NCBI RefSeq assembly: GCF_001882345.1
Contig: NZ_MINL01000001.1
Span: 561,944-625,943, forward strand
Length of the DNA: 64,000 nucleotides
From: Halomonas sp. QHL1
GTDB lineage: Bacteria > Pseudomonadota > Gammaproteobacteria > Pseudomonadales > Halomonadaceae
Reading direction: 5' to 3'
Part shown: positions 8,467 through 19,268 of the stretch, one piece after another
Layout of the letters: each line of letters starts with the position of its first letter
Numbering within the stretch: the first letter of the stretch is position 1
Program-made: the position numbers and the translations under genes
Notes under the pieces: generated by a model
What the model was told of the DNA's origin: nothing
Seen by the model: only the letters and a program-made list of their open reading frames with translations
Database searches by the model: none

Positions 8467-9243
8467 TTACTGGGGCGTTACTTCATTAGTCGAGCGCGTC
8501 CGCGTGGCTCTCCATTGAGCAATTTGGGCGTAACCCATTACGGTAATAATAGGGAATAAACAGGCAAGTGCGATCATGCCAAATCCATCCATTACCGGGC
8601 TGCGCCCAGGGATTTCTGTTGCAAGGCCCAAGCCTAATGCAGCAATAATCGGTACGGTAATGGTCGACGTAGTGACACCACCCGAGTCGAACGCCAACGG
8701 AATGATAGATCGCGGCGAGCGCAGGGTTTGAACAATGACCAGCAAGTAAGCGGCGAATACGAACCACTGCAACGGCCAGCCCATTACAATACGCCAAGTA
8801 CCCAGCGTGATCCCAAAAGCCATACCGAGTGCAACCGCAATACGCAGCATCAATGGGTCAATCGTGCCGCCTGAAATCTCACCTGCCTTCAACGAAACCG
8901 CAATTAGCGATGGTTCGGCAATTGTCGTACTGGCGCCAATAGCAAAGGCGAAAATATATACCCAGTAATAGTCACTCCAATGACGCTGGGCCCCTTCGGC
9001 TAAGCTTGGCAAAAATTCATGGTTAGTGAGCTGGGCGGCCATTAACTCACCCATTGGAAACAGTGCTTGCTCCAAGCCGACTAAAAAAAACGATAGCCCC
9101 ATCCAAACCATAAGAAAACCGACCAAAACCTGCGGCAGGCGCTTTACAGGCTTACGAATGACCAAGAATTGGAAGCCGAAAACGATTGCAGCGATAGGCA
9201 GGATATCCAGCAGCGTTCCCCAAAAAGTGACGATAAGCGTCAT
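8467..9243 (-). CDS. DUF1538 family integral membrane protein (copy 2)
   Basis: 258 residues with about six to seven hydrophobic segments and no signal peptide cleavage site. Two signature loops stand out: [18 protein letters not shown] and [13 protein letters not shown]. The same two loops occur in the upstream neighbour, showing the genes are paralogues. The motifs, Gly/Ser/Thr-rich with AEP or TVP, resemble re-entrant loops of secondary carriers, suggesting a transporter or channel of unknown substrate. Its ATG overlaps the stop of the upstream gene (ATGA), and a PII-like gene follows, so all three are probably co-translated. Confidence 0.8.
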   Translation of the reverse strand: MTLIVTFWGTLLDILPIAAIVFGFQFLVIRKPVKRLPQVLVGFLMVWMGLSFFLVGLEQALFPMGELMAAQLTNHEFLPSLAEGAQRHWSDYYWVYIFAFAIGASTTIAEPSLIAVSLKAGEISGGTIDPLMLRIAVALGMAFGITLGTWRIVMGWPLQWFVFAAYLLVIVQTLRSPRSIIPLAFDSGGVTTSTITVPIIAALGLGLATEIPGRSPVMDGFGMIALACLFPIITVMGYAQIAQWRATRTRSTNEVTPQ

Positions 9244-10007
9244 GGAGCGACTCCTGGTATCAGATGGATGCCGACAATGCCAAATACCAGCACAAAAATA
9301 ATCGGCATCACTGATGCCAATGCAATCAGCCCAAAGCCGTCGAGCATTGGGCTGCGGCCTTTTATCGAAGACGCGAGTCCTACACCCAATGCTGTCACCA
9401 GCGGCACCGTGATGGTCGAGGTTGTCACTCCGCCTGAGTCATAAGCGATGCCAATCATCTCGGCAGGGGCAAGCAGGGTTAACAACAGTACTAGCACGTA
9501 GCCGGCAATAATCATTAAATGTAGCGGCCAGCCTTTAAAAATGCGTACCACTCCTATTACTACCGCTACGCCGACAGAAGCAGCCACTACCATACGCAGC
9601 GCAAAGGCAAAGCTGTTTTGTGCACTAATGCTGTTATCGATAATACCGCCTTGGGCAACAACTTCAGCTGCACGGGCAGCGATGGCGATCAAGGCAGGCT
9701 CGGCGACGGTAGAGCCAAGCCCCAATGCAAAAGCAAACACTAGCAGCCAAGTTATTGAGCCTTTTTTTACAAATGCTCGCGCTAGGTTCTCGCCCAAGGG
9801 AAATAGTCCCAGCTCAAGTCCTTTAATAAAGAGTGTCAGGCCTACCACAACAAACACCAGGCCGAAGGCCAGATCCATCAAGGCGAGAGAGTCGGGCAGT
9901 GGTTGGCGAATAACCACTAACTGGAAAAATGCCATCGCCAATACCACCGGCGCAAGGTCGCGCAGGCTATCTTTGAGTTGGTGAACGAGCGATACCACAA
10001 GATCCAT
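9240..10007 (-). CDS. DUF1538 family integral membrane protein (copy 1)
   Basis: 255 residues, first gene of the PII/DUF1538 operon, with GGAAG about 7 nt before the ATG. It has multiple hydrophobic segments and the paired loops [18 protein letters not shown] and [13 protein letters not shown]. These are shared almost word for word with the next gene. The two proteins probably form a hetero-oligomer in the cytoplasmic membrane. Function is unknown to me; the loop motifs and a downstream PII-like gene point to regulated transport. Confidence 0.8.
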   Translation of the reverse strand: MDLVVSLVHQLKDSLRDLAPVVLAMAFFQLVVIRQPLPDSLALMDLAFGLVFVVVGLTLFIKGLELGLFPLGENLARAFVKKGSITWLLVFAFALGLGSTVAEPALIAIAARAAEVVAQGGIIDNSISAQNSFAFALRMVVAASVGVAVVIGVVRIFKGWPLHLMIIAGYVLVLLLTLLAPAEMIGIAYDSGGVTTSTITVPLVTALGVGLASSIKGRSPMLDGFGLIALASVMPIIFVLVFGIVGIHLIPGVAP

Positions 10008-10137
10008 TAAATCTTCCGCGAGTCAGGGGAAATAGCAGTGCTGAAGCACTATCTCTTTAATGACAGAGTGTAGAAGGAAAGAGTATCCAAAAAGTTGATC
10101 CTGAGCATGAAGATGAGCGTGAGAGGCGTTAGTGCAT

Positions 10138-10263
10138 TTAACATAGCCGACTACCTACTAGCAGTAGTGATGGGTCTAAACTGTGCCAGCCCCACCACGC
10201 GAGCATTAAACAGGTAAGCAACAGAATTGCCGCCATGACCTTGAATAATTTATTGATTGTCAT
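10138..10263 (-). CDS. Small membrane protein overlapping the MFS gene end (41 residues)
   Basis: A 41-codon frame begins with ATG at 10263-10261, overlapping the stop codon of the MFS transporter gene as ATGA. The peptide is a short basic start (MTINKLFK), one strongly hydrophobic helix (VMAAILLLTCLMLAWWGW) and a short tail, i.e. a single-span membrane protein. The start-stop overlap, which suggests translational coupling, and the coherent membrane segment are the support. No family is recognised. It may be an accessory peptide of the transporter. Confidence 0.5.
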   Translation of the reverse strand: MTINKLFKVMAAILLLTCLMLAWWGWHSLDPSLLLVGSRLC

Positions 10264-11468
10264 GGGGTCACCGTTGTTGGCTGCGAGCGCTCAAGCGGCT
10301 TTTCACTGATAAACCAATGCAGAGCAGCAGCGACGACCGAGAGCACAATAGCAATTTGCCAGACCGTATTGTAGTTGCCAGTAAGGTCATAAAAATAGCC
10401 GCCCAGCCAGACGCCCATAAAGGAGCCTAGCTGGTGAAATAGAAACACGATGCCGCCGAGCATGGAGAGGTGACGAACACCAAACACGGAAGCCACAATG
10501 CCGTTAGTTAATGGCACAGTGGAGAGCCATAGCAACCCCATAGCGATACCAAATACATAAGCGCTAACAGGGCTTAACGGCAAATAAACAAATGCAGTTA
10601 TCACCACGCCGCGAATCAAATAGAGCCAGGTAAGCAGCTTGGGTTTTGACCAGATGCCGCCCATCCACCCCGCGGTATAGGTGCCGACAATATTAAACAG
10701 TCCCACTAACGCTAATACCGTCGTGCCCACCTGCACCGCTAGGCCGTTATCGAATAAGTAGCCGGGGAGGTGAACGGCAATGAAAACCACCTGAAAACCG
10801 CAGACAAAGAAGCCTAAACAGAGTAGCCAGAAGCCTTTTTGGCCCGCTGCTTCGTTGAGCGTATCTTTCAGGCTTAAATCGGATGCCGTTTTGGCGAAAG
10901 GCCTATCGCGCAGCATTGCCCCCAGGGGAATGATGATGGTTGCGATAGCTGCCATCGCCATAAGCGCCGCCGCCCAGCCAAGCCACTCGAGCAAGCCAAG
11001 GGTGCCGGGCAGCATGGCGAATTGCCCGAACGAGCCTGCCGCGCTAACAATGCCCATGGCCATACTGCGTTTTTCAGGTGCCACTGCGCGGCCCACGGCG
11101 CCTAAAATGACTGAGAATGTGGTGCCAGAGAGACCAAGCCCAATCAACAGTCCGGCGCTAACTGTCATACCCAGCACCGAGGTCGAGAGACTCATAAACA
11201 GCAGCCCCAGAGCGTATAACAAGCCGCCAACCACGATAATCCTGGCCGCACCGAAGCGATCCGCCAGTGCTCCGGTAAAGGGTTGCGATAAGCCCCAAAC
11301 CAGGTTTTGTAAGGCTAAAGCAAAGGCAAATACGCCACGCCCCCAGCCGAGCTCGCTGCTGAGCGGCTCCATAAAGAGCCCGAAGCCATGGCGTAACCCC
11401 ATGGCCGTCGAAATAACCAGGCTTCCCAATATAATCAGCAGCAGCGAGTGGCGAAGAACGAAGGCCAT
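10260..11468 (-). CDS. Major facilitator superfamily transporter
   Basis: 402 residues with about 12 hydrophobic segments. The MFS loop 2-3 motif is present as GALADRFGAARI (GxLaDrxGxkxxl), and a central cytoplasmic loop lies near residues 195-215. The N-terminal pattern (RHGFGLFMEPLSSELGW) resembles the oxalate/formate-antiporter and monocarboxylate-type MFS groups, where RxxxGxF..P is common. An organic-anion substrate is a guess. A 41-residue membrane ORF overlaps its stop codon, and a GntP-type permease lies upstream on the same strand, 58 bp away. Confidence 0.85.
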   Translation of the reverse strand: MAFVLRHSLLLIILGSLVISTAMGLRHGFGLFMEPLSSELGWGRGVFAFALALQNLVWGLSQPFTGALADRFGAARIIVVGGLLYALGLLFMSLSTSVLGMTVSAGLLIGLGLSGTTFSVILGAVGRAVAPEKRSMAMGIVSAAGSFGQFAMLPGTLGLLEWLGWAAALMAMAAIATIIIPLGAMLRDRPFAKTASDLSLKDTLNEAAGQKGFWLLCLGFFVCGFQVVFIAVHLPGYLFDNGLAVQVGTTVLALVGLFNIVGTYTAGWMGGIWSKPKLLTWLYLIRGVVITAFVYLPLSPVSAYVFGIAMGLLWLSTVPLTNGIVASVFGVRHLSMLGGIVFLFHQLGSFMGVWLGGYFYDLTGNYNTVWQIAIVLSVVAAALHWFISEKPLERSQPTTVTP

Positions 11469-11526
11469 GATGTTCTCTTTATTGGCAGGCTAACAGTTGG
11501 TTCACTATCGCATGCGTTGTGCGCTT

Positions 11527-12924
11527 TTAGAAGCTGCCAAACAGGGTCCCTAAGGTAATCACGCTGAGTAGCGCCATGATCGGCAATGCAATGGTTACCA
11601 TGGCGACGTTGCCATAAGACTGACGATGGGTCAGGCCACAAATCGCCAGCAGGGTAATCACTGCACCTGAGTGGGGGAGGGTATCCATGCCACCTGCCGC
11701 CAGCGTTGCCACGCGGTGCATCAATTCAGGGTTAATGCCTGCTTCTTGTGCCATGGCTAGATACTCACTGCCCAGCGTCTCAAGGGCAATGGAGAGTCCG
11801 CCGGAAGAGGAGCCAGTGATTCCCGCCAGTACGCTCATCGCCATGGCTTCTGAAATCAAAGGGTTGCCAGGTGAAGCCGTAAGCACTGCATCGCGGATAA
11901 TCGCAAAGCCCGCCAAACTGGCAATGACGGCACCGTAGCCTACCTCTGAAGCAGTGTTGAAAATCGGCAGCAGCGAGCCTAAACAGCCTTTATTGACACT
12001 CTCTTTAAGATCCAGCCAGTGCTTCCAGCGGGTAATAATCAGCCATGCAGATGCGCTGAGCAGGGCGATCAGAATGGCCCAAAGCCCGCTCTGTCCCGAT
12101 GGCGATACATTTTCAAACTCCTCGCTGATAAAGCTTAAATCAAGAGCGGGAAACACACCGTAAGTGAACAGCGCATTCAAACCAATCACCATAATAATGG
12201 GTATCAGTGCCAGCCATAGCGGAAGGTGGGTGGTAGGCGCTTGTGCTTCTTCATTGGCATCTGCTTCGCGCTCAGTATGTTGGCCGTACCCTTCACCATT
12301 AGAGGCCGCTTTTTTAACCCGTGACTGAAGATAGAAAGTCCCCAGCCCAAGCATAATCAGCCCAGCGATAATACCGAGACCAGGTGCTGCAAAGCTGTTG
12401 GTTTCATAATAAGGAATAGGAATCGCGTTCTGTATCGAAGGTGTTCCCGGTAGGGCTGTCATGGTGAAGGTGAAAGAGCCAAGCGCAATGGACGCCGGAA
12501 TTAGCCGTTTGGGCACATTGGCGCTGCGAAAAAGTTCACGGCTGATCGGATAAATGGCAAAAGCAACGACAAACAGCGATACGCCGCCATAGGTGAGCAC
12601 CGCACAGGCCATGACGACGGTGAGCACAACATGGTGAGTGCCGAGCTTTTTGACAATCCCGTTGGCAATCGATTGGGCAGCACCGGAATCGGCCATTAAC
12701 TGCCCAAACAGGGCGCCCAACAGAAACAGCGGGAAGAACTGGATCACGTAGTTGCCCAGCGCGCTCATAAAGGTATCGGTGTAGATCGGCAATAAAAAGG
12801 CGGCATCGCCAGACAACAGCACCGCCAAACACGCCATAAGAGGAGCCAGCAGCAGCACTGAAATGCCGCGATAGGCGAGGAACATTAATAAAAGCAGTGA
12901 AGTGACAATCGCAACTATGCTCAT
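11527..12924 (-). CDS. GntP-family permease
   Basis: 465 residues from the ATG at 12924, which has AGGAG at good spacing; an upstream in-frame ATG at 13008 has none. About 12 hydrophobic segments are seen, and the GntP pattern is clear: FFPLFLLGALFGQLMADSG, TYGGVSLFVVAF, GSFTFTMTALPGTPSIQNAIP and a C-terminal GGMDTLPHSG. GntP members take up gluconate, hydroxybutyrate or related hydroxy acids with protons. The substrate here is not evident. It may be co-transcribed with the downstream MFS gene. Confidence 0.85.
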   Translation of the reverse strand: MSIVAIVTSLLLLMFLAYRGISVLLLAPLMACLAVLLSGDAAFLLPIYTDTFMSALGNYVIQFFPLFLLGALFGQLMADSGAAQSIANGIVKKLGTHHVVLTVVMACAVLTYGGVSLFVVAFAIYPISRELFRSANVPKRLIPASIALGSFTFTMTALPGTPSIQNAIPIPYYETNSFAAPGLGIIAGLIMLGLGTFYLQSRVKKAASNGEGYGQHTEREADANEEAQAPTTHLPLWLALIPIIMVIGLNALFTYGVFPALDLSFISEEFENVSPSGQSGLWAILIALLSASAWLIITRWKHWLDLKESVNKGCLGSLLPIFNTASEVGYGAVIASLAGFAIIRDAVLTASPGNPLISEAMAMSVLAGITGSSSGGLSIALETLGSEYLAMAQEAGINPELMHRVATLAAGGMDTLPHSGAVITLLAICGLTHRQSYGNVAMVTIALPIMALLSVITLGTLFGSF

Positions 12925-13130
12925 GCGAGCTCCTAAGCAAACCGTAAAGTAGCCGACGCTGAATTTAAGCGGAAGAGCGATGTTAGGTAGTATGGTGCAA
13001 TGCAACAACGGTGTCGCGACTAAAGTAGCAATACTTGAAGCTGGAACCGTAGCCTTAGGTTTACCTGTTTAATCTGCTAAAATCCGCCCCCTTCGCCGTT
13101 AATGACCTTTCAATTGCTCTAGGAAACTTC

Positions 13131-14480
13131 ATGAATGCAGTAATTCTTGCGGTGCTTGTGATGGTGGCGCTATCACTGGCGCGTGTCTCGGTGGTATTTG
13201 CTTTAGTGGTGGGCGCTCTAGTCGGTGGTTTAGTGGGTGGGTTGTCACTAGAACAAACGCTGGACGCCTTTAATGAAGGCGTTGGCGGCGGGGCCCAGGT
13301 GGCGCTGGCCTACGCCACCTTGGGGGCCTTTGCGGTGGCGATCTCCCGCTCTGGGCTACCGGATATGCTGGCTAATCGTTTGATTACGCTGCTGGGGAAA
13401 GAAGAGGCCACCGTTGCGCACCAGGCGCGGGTCAAAATGCTGTTGCTAACGGCTGTGTTGTTGGTGGCTATCTCTTCTCAGAACGCTATCCCGGTACATA
13501 TTGCCTTTATACCGGTGCTGATTCCGCCGCTGTTAACCGTGATGAACCGCTTGAAGCTGGATCGTCGTGCGGTCGCCTGTGCGCTCACCTTTGGTTTAAC
13601 GGCCCCTTACATGCTGCTGCCGGTAGGGTTTGGGGCAATCTTTCTAAACGATATTCTCTTGGCCAACTTAAATAGCGCTGGGGAGCCGCTAGGTTTAGAG
13701 ATTACTCGGGGCATGGTACCGATGGCCATGGCTATCCCGGTAGGCGGCATGGCGCTAGGGCTAATCGTTGCGCTGCTATGGAGTTACCGCCGCCCACGTG
13801 AATACCAAGCCGAAGATATCGCTAACGCCAACGTTACCGCAGGCCATACGCCTGCCAAGCCGCATATGCTGGGGCTTGTTATGTCGGGGGTGGCGATCGT
13901 CGCAGCACTCGGTCTCCAGCTTTATAGCGGTTCAATGATACTGGGTGGTTTGGTAGGGATTGGTCTGCTTTCAATGGGCGGCATCTTTAAGTGGCGCGAA
14001 GCAGACGATCTGTTTACCAGCGGTATGCGCATGATGGCGCTGATCGGTTTTATCATGATCTCCGCGGCGGGATTTGCAGAGGTAATGAAAACCACCGGTG
14101 AAATTGATGCTCTGGTGTCAGGAGCCTTTGCGCTATTTGGCGATAACCGCGGCTTAGCAGCGCTGGTAATGCTGCTGGTAGGGTTATTTATTACGCTGGG
14201 TATCGGCTCATCGTTCTCAACGATACCGATTATTGCCGCGATCTTCGTGCCTTTAGCGGTACAGTTTGGCTTTTCGCCCATGGCCACGGTGGTGCTGGTG
14301 GGCACGGCAGCGGCATTGGGCGATGCTGGCTCGCCCGCCTCTGACTCTACCTTGGGGCCAACATCTGGCCTTAACGTTGACCGTCAGCACGATCATATGT
14401 GGGACAGCGTGGTGCCGACGTTTCTCCACTACAACATTCCGTTAGTAGGCTTTGGCTGGCTAGCGGCAATGATGCTCTAA
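13131..14480 (+). CDS. Na+/H+ antiporter family protein (NhaC/YuiF-like)
   Basis: 449 residues with about 11-12 hydrophobic segments; AGGAAA precedes the ATG. Conserved features of the YuiF-like ion-transporter group are visible: [46 protein letters not shown], and near the C-terminus [19 protein letters not shown] followed by HDHMWD. These proteins are annotated as Na+/H+ antiporters, though some may carry amino acids. It is divergent from the GntP gene and ends in a strong terminator. Confidence 0.82.
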   Translation: MNAVILAVLVMVALSLARVSVVFALVVGALVGGLVGGLSLEQTLDAFNEGVGGGAQVALAYATLGAFAVAISRSGLPDMLANRLITLLGKEEATVAHQARVKMLLLTAVLLVAISSQNAIPVHIAFIPVLIPPLLTVMNRLKLDRRAVACALTFGLTAPYMLLPVGFGAIFLNDILLANLNSAGEPLGLEITRGMVPMAMAIPVGGMALGLIVALLWSYRRPREYQAEDIANANVTAGHTPAKPHMLGLVMSGVAIVAALGLQLYSGSMILGGLVGIGLLSMGGIFKWREADDLFTSGMRMMALIGFIMISAAGFAEVMKTTGEIDALVSGAFALFGDNRGLAALVMLLVGLFITLGIGSSFSTIPIIAAIFVPLAVQFGFSPMATVVLVGTAAALGDAGSPASDSTLGPTSGLNVDRQHDHMWDSVVPTFLHYNIPLVGFGWLAAMML

Positions 14481-14500
14481 AAGCTCTATCTTCAAGCTTA

Positions 14501-14529
14501 AAAGGGACAACGCTGTTGTCCCTTTTTTT
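14501..14529. terminator. Rho-independent terminator, bidirectional
   Basis: An 11-bp perfect stem (AAAGGGACAAC / GTTGTCCCTTT) with a GCT loop is followed by a T-run to 14529. On the minus strand the stem is followed by TTTT. It sits between the antiporter gene (plus) and trmJ (minus) and can serve both. Confidence 0.9.
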
Positions 14530-14545
14530 ATCGCTATTCAGTACT

Positions 14546-15280
14546 TCACTGTTTAGGCAGATGGCTTTCAAACGCGCTTAATAGCCCTCGCAGAAGCGAA
14601 AGCTCTTTGCGGCTGGGTTGGGCGCGGGCGAAGAGGGCTTGAAGCTGCTCTTCAGTGCGGGCATGTGGCTGGGTTAAAAAGCCGCTCTCCTGCATTAAGC
14701 GACCCAGATGCGCTTGAAAGTGTAAGAACTGTTCGCGGCTGGGCGGCGTTGCCTCCAGCGGGCGCTGATAAGCAAAGCCGCTCTTCTCTCCTTTACGCCA
14801 GGCGCGGTGCACTTCATAAGCCAGTATCTGAACCGCCTGGGATAAATTTAGAATGCCGTAATCAGGGTTGGCGGGAATGCTAACTTGGTGCGTGCAGCAG
14901 CGAATTTCATCGTTAGTTAGCCCGGAACGTTCGCGCCCAAACACCAGTGCCACTGGCGCCGTTTGTGCGTTCTGAATGACGTCTGCCGCCATCTCATCGG
15001 GTTCGTCAAAGTGGGGCAAGGGCAGGCTGCGTAAGCGCGCGCTGGCACCGACTACCTGAACGCAATCGTTAACGGCTTCCTCCAGCGAGTTAACTACACG
15101 AGCACTCTCTAAGACATCGGTTGCGCCCGCCGCTAGCCGAGTCGCCTCTTCATCGGGGAACATGCGTGGATTAACTAGCACCAGCTCGGTTAAGCCCATG
15201 GTTTTCATGGCCCGTGCCGCAGCGCCGATATTGCCGGGGTGGAAGGTCTGAACGAGAACGATACGAATATGCTGCAACAT
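14546..15280 (-). CDS. trmJ: tRNA (cytidine/uridine-32-2'-O)-methyltransferase TrmJ
   Basis: 244 residues of the SPOUT superfamily. TrmJ features are clear: an N-terminal IRIVLVQTFHPGNIGAAARA with the conserved Asn and Arg, LVFGRERSGLTNDEI, and the knotted SAM site (PANPDYGILNLSQAVQI with conserved Asn and Ser). The C-terminal extension matches the helical tail of TrmJ. The enzyme methylates the ribose at position 32 of several tRNAs. The ATG at 15280 has only a weak ribosome site. Confidence 0.9.
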   Translation of the reverse strand: MLQHIRIVLVQTFHPGNIGAAARAMKTMGLTELVLVNPRMFPDEEATRLAAGATDVLESARVVNSLEEAVNDCVQVVGASARLRSLPLPHFDEPDEMAADVIQNAQTAPVALVFGRERSGLTNDEIRCCTHQVSIPANPDYGILNLSQAVQILAYEVHRAWRKGEKSGFAYQRPLEATPPSREQFLHFQAHLGRLMQESGFLTQPHARTEEQLQALFARAQPSRKELSLLRGLLSAFESHLPKQ

Positions 15281-15393
15281 GCGCTGGTTTTGCCCTATAG
15301 CCTTATAAAAATCGCGCTGATAGTACCACGTTCGCTCTACGCGATGGGGCCGCAGATATTGGGTTGCAATGAATCTAGTGACCTTTCAAAACG

Positions 15394-15422
15394 CAACAAC
15401 CCCGCACAGGGCGGGGTTGTTG
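15394..15422 (-). terminator. Terminator of groESL
   Basis: A perfect 12-bp stem (CAACAACCCCGC / GCGGGGTTGTTG) with a 5-base loop lies about 50 bp beyond the groEL stop. On the minus strand it is followed by CGTTTTG, a short T-tract. Confidence 0.75.
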
Positions 15423-15471
15423 GTGACTGCTTTAACAGCTAGCAGTCTTGAGCAGAGGGCTCAGGGGTGCA

Positions 15472-17127
<1,656 letters not shown>

Positions 17128-17198
17128 CTAAATTGAATGCAAAAACGTGAAAGTAATGATTCGAGCCGCTCACTAAAAATTGTGAGCAACAGTGATTA

Positions 17199-17492
17199 TT
17201 AGCCTTCAACAACCGCAAGAATATCGGCTTCGCTCATGATCAAGACTTCTTCGCCGTCGACTTTTTGTTTCTCGACGCCATAGCCATCTTTAAAGATCAC
17301 GTTATCGCCAACTTTAACGTCTAGCGGACGGACATCGCCATTTTCCAGAATGCGGCCATTACCGACGGCGAGGATTTCGCCACGCGTCGGCTTTTCTGCT
17401 GCATTGCCCGGAAGCACGATGCCGCCTGCAGTTTTCTGCTCTTCTTCAACGCGACGGACGATGACACGATCGTGCAAAGGACGGATATTCAT
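17199..17492 (-). CDS. groES: Co-chaperonin GroES
   Basis: 97 residues starting [18 protein letters not shown], with AGGAGA before the ATG. The mobile loop ([10 protein letters not shown]) contacts GroEL, and the roof loop and β-barrel residues ([12 protein letters not shown]) are intact. The heptamer caps GroEL. First gene of the operon. I could not find a convincing heat-shock (sigma-32) promoter or a CIRCE element in the 230 bp upstream. Confidence 0.98.
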   Translation of the reverse strand: MNIRPLHDRVIVRRVEEEQKTAGGIVLPGNAAEKPTRGEILAVGNGRILENGDVRPLDVKVGDNVIFKDGYGVEKQKVDGEEVLIMSEADILAVVEG

Positions 17493-17726
17493 TCACGTTC
17501 TCCTGAGTATGGTTGAAGCCCTGATGAGGGCGGTTCGCTTAAAAGTGTTCTCGAGGGAGTAACCCGCGAGAAATGAAGACCTCACGATCTTCCTTGTTAA
17601 TGGCAGCTACCGTTTAGATCGCTGCCGAATTTGTCTGCTGGATGAAAAATGGGGGCTGCGGATGGCCTTTCAAGGGGGCGAGTAATAAAAAATTGCTTTT
17701 CCGCTACTTTTCTTCCGGAGGAAACC

Positions 17727-18212
17727 TTAGCGACGGCGCGGGGGCTCATCTCGACTAATAAAATCCCCCTCAATCGGACCATTCTGTTGCGAAGACTGGT
17801 TGTTTTGAAATTCATCGGGTCGAGCTGATGAAGCGCTGGGGCCTTGCTGTTGACCGGCAATTTTTTTAAGCCCCAGCCAAGTGAGTGCTTTGAACATCAG
17901 CTGCCGCGCGCTGGGGATCAAGCATGCCAAGCCTAGTGCATCAGACAAAAAGCCGGGGGCCATTAATAAGGCACCGCCGAAGATGAGTGCAGCGCCAGTT
18001 AATAGCTCGCTGGAGGGAATTTCACCGGCCTGCATGCGCTGGCGCGCCCGCGCAAAAGTGGACACACCTTCTTTGCGAATTAAGTGTAGCCCGACAAAAC
18101 CTGTGCCGAGCACTAAGAGTAGGGTCGTGAGTAGGCCGATCTGGCTGCCAATAGAAAACAGAACCACAAAATCAAGTAGGGTAAAGAGCGATATAAAAAT
18201 AAGGATAGGCAT
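17727..18212 (-). CDS. fxsA: FxsA family membrane protein
   Basis: 161 residues from the ATG at 18212, which has GGAG at good spacing; the longer frame from 18284 adds 24 residues without a ribosome site. Three or four hydrophobic segments and the FxsA pattern are present: an N-terminal FTLLDFVVLFSIGSQIG, a LIRKEG turn, and GGALLMAPGFLSDALGL in the second half. The C-terminal 50 residues are polar and Gln/Ser/Pro-rich. FxsA interferes with F-plasmid exclusion in Escherichia coli; its normal role is unclear. Location next to groESL is common in proteobacteria. Confidence 0.88.
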   Translation of the reverse strand: MPILIFISLFTLLDFVVLFSIGSQIGLLTTLLLVLGTGFVGLHLIRKEGVSTFARARQRMQAGEIPSSELLTGAALIFGGALLMAPGFLSDALGLACLIPSARQLMFKALTWLGLKKIAGQQQGPSASSARPDEFQNNQSSQQNGPIEGDFISRDEPPRRR

Positions 18213-18393
18213 GGCTAACTCCAGAAAAAGCGACTCGATAACAGTCGTAATTGCGTAATATGGTGACATAAATATAAATAGCAAGCAGCTAACATGGCGT
18301 ATTCCAGCGGTGATGTAGCTCGATTTATGTCAATAATTCTTCTATGCTGCAATGCACAATGAAGCTGATTTAATCTGTCGTAGGGAGCCACGA

Positions 18394-19155
18394 ATGAAAC
18401 TTAACGATAAAGTAATTGCAGTCACAGGTGGGGCGCGTGGGTTGGGTTATGCCATGGCGCTGCGTTTGGGCAAGCAAGGCGCACGCATGGCGCTACTAGA
18501 TATGAGCGCTGAAGCGCTTGATCAGGCAGTGTCGCAACTTTCCGCTGAAGGTGTCGATGCCCAGGCGTTTGTGGTGAACGTCGCCGAAGAAGCCTCCGTG
18601 ACTCAGGCGTTCGCGGATATCGCGCAGCGGATGGGGCCGGTCAGTGGCTGTGTCAATAATGCGGGTATTACCCAGGATGCGCTGCTGGTAAAGGCCAAAG
18701 AAGGTCAAGTGGAAAAACGCATGTCCTTAGACGCTTGGCAGAAAGTTATTAATGTCAATTTAACCGGCGTTTTCCTCTGTGGTCGCGAAGCCGCCACTCA
18801 AATGATTGAAGCCGGGCATGAAGGCGTGATCGTCAATATCTCCAGCATTTCCCGGGCGGGCAATATGGGACAAAGCAACTATGCTGCCGCAAAAGCGGGC
18901 GTGCACGCGTTGACGGTTACCTGGAGCCAGGAGTTGGCACGCTATGGTATTCGTACCGGCACCGTAGCGCCTGGGTTTGTAGCTACCGAAATGACCGCTG
19001 CGATGCGCCCCGATATGTTGGAGCGTATCTCGTCAAGCGTGCCGTTAAAGCGTTTGGGTGAGCCTGATAATATTGCCCAAAGCGTCGCCTTTATTATTGA
19101 GAACGACTACTTCACCGGGCGCATCATTGAGTGCGATGGCGGTTTGCGGCTATAG
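18394..19155 (+). CDS. Short-chain dehydrogenase/reductase (FabG-like)
   Basis: 253 residues from the ATG at 18394, preceded by AGGGAG. The classical SDR motifs are in order: TGGARGLG (cofactor), NNAGIT, the catalytic Ser in [10 protein letters not shown], YxxxK as YAAAK, and a C-terminal [14 protein letters not shown]. It resembles 3-oxoacyl-ACP reductases. A standalone location outside a fatty-acid cluster means the substrate cannot be assigned. NAD(P)(H)-dependent oxidoreduction of a hydroxyl or keto group is expected. Confidence 0.87.
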   Translation: MKLNDKVIAVTGGARGLGYAMALRLGKQGARMALLDMSAEALDQAVSQLSAEGVDAQAFVVNVAEEASVTQAFADIAQRMGPVSGCVNNAGITQDALLVKAKEGQVEKRMSLDAWQKVINVNLTGVFLCGREAATQMIEAGHEGVIVNISSISRAGNMGQSNYAAAKAGVHALTVTWSQELARYGIRTGTVAPGFVATEMTAAMRPDMLERISSSVPLKRLGEPDNIAQSVAFIIENDYFTGRIIECDGGLRL

Positions 19156-19210
19156 CTTATTGCCGTGGTAATACATAGATTTGTTATTACACAGGCTTGC
19201 TATATAGATG

Positions 19211-19230
19211 GGCGGCCCTATATGGCCGCC
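19211..19230. repeat. GC-rich hairpin between convergent genes
   Basis: GGCGGCC-CTATAT-GGCCGCC forms a perfect 7-bp stem in the gap between the SDR gene and the leftward outer-membrane protein gene. There is no T-run on either side, so it is not a typical intrinsic terminator, but it may still stop or stabilise the two transcripts. Confidence 0.5.
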
Positions 19231-19268
19231 TACGGTGCTTGTGTAGATTAGGCGCGTGTACCTAAGGC

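Noticed and set aside
8467..10007. DUF1538 genes as a single gene split by a frameshift
   Set aside because: Each has its own ribosome site, full set of signature loops and an ATGA overlap, so they are two paralogues, not fragments.
10855..11493. Plus-strand 212-codon frame opposite the MFS gene
   Set aside because: Mirror of a hydrophobic coding sequence (Ser/Pro/Ala-rich translation), a typical antisense artefact.
17493..17726. Heat-shock (sigma-32) promoter or CIRCE element upstream of groES
   Set aside because: CTCGAGA and CCCTCATC are present but 18 bp apart, too long for sigma-32, and no CIRCE inverted repeat is visible.
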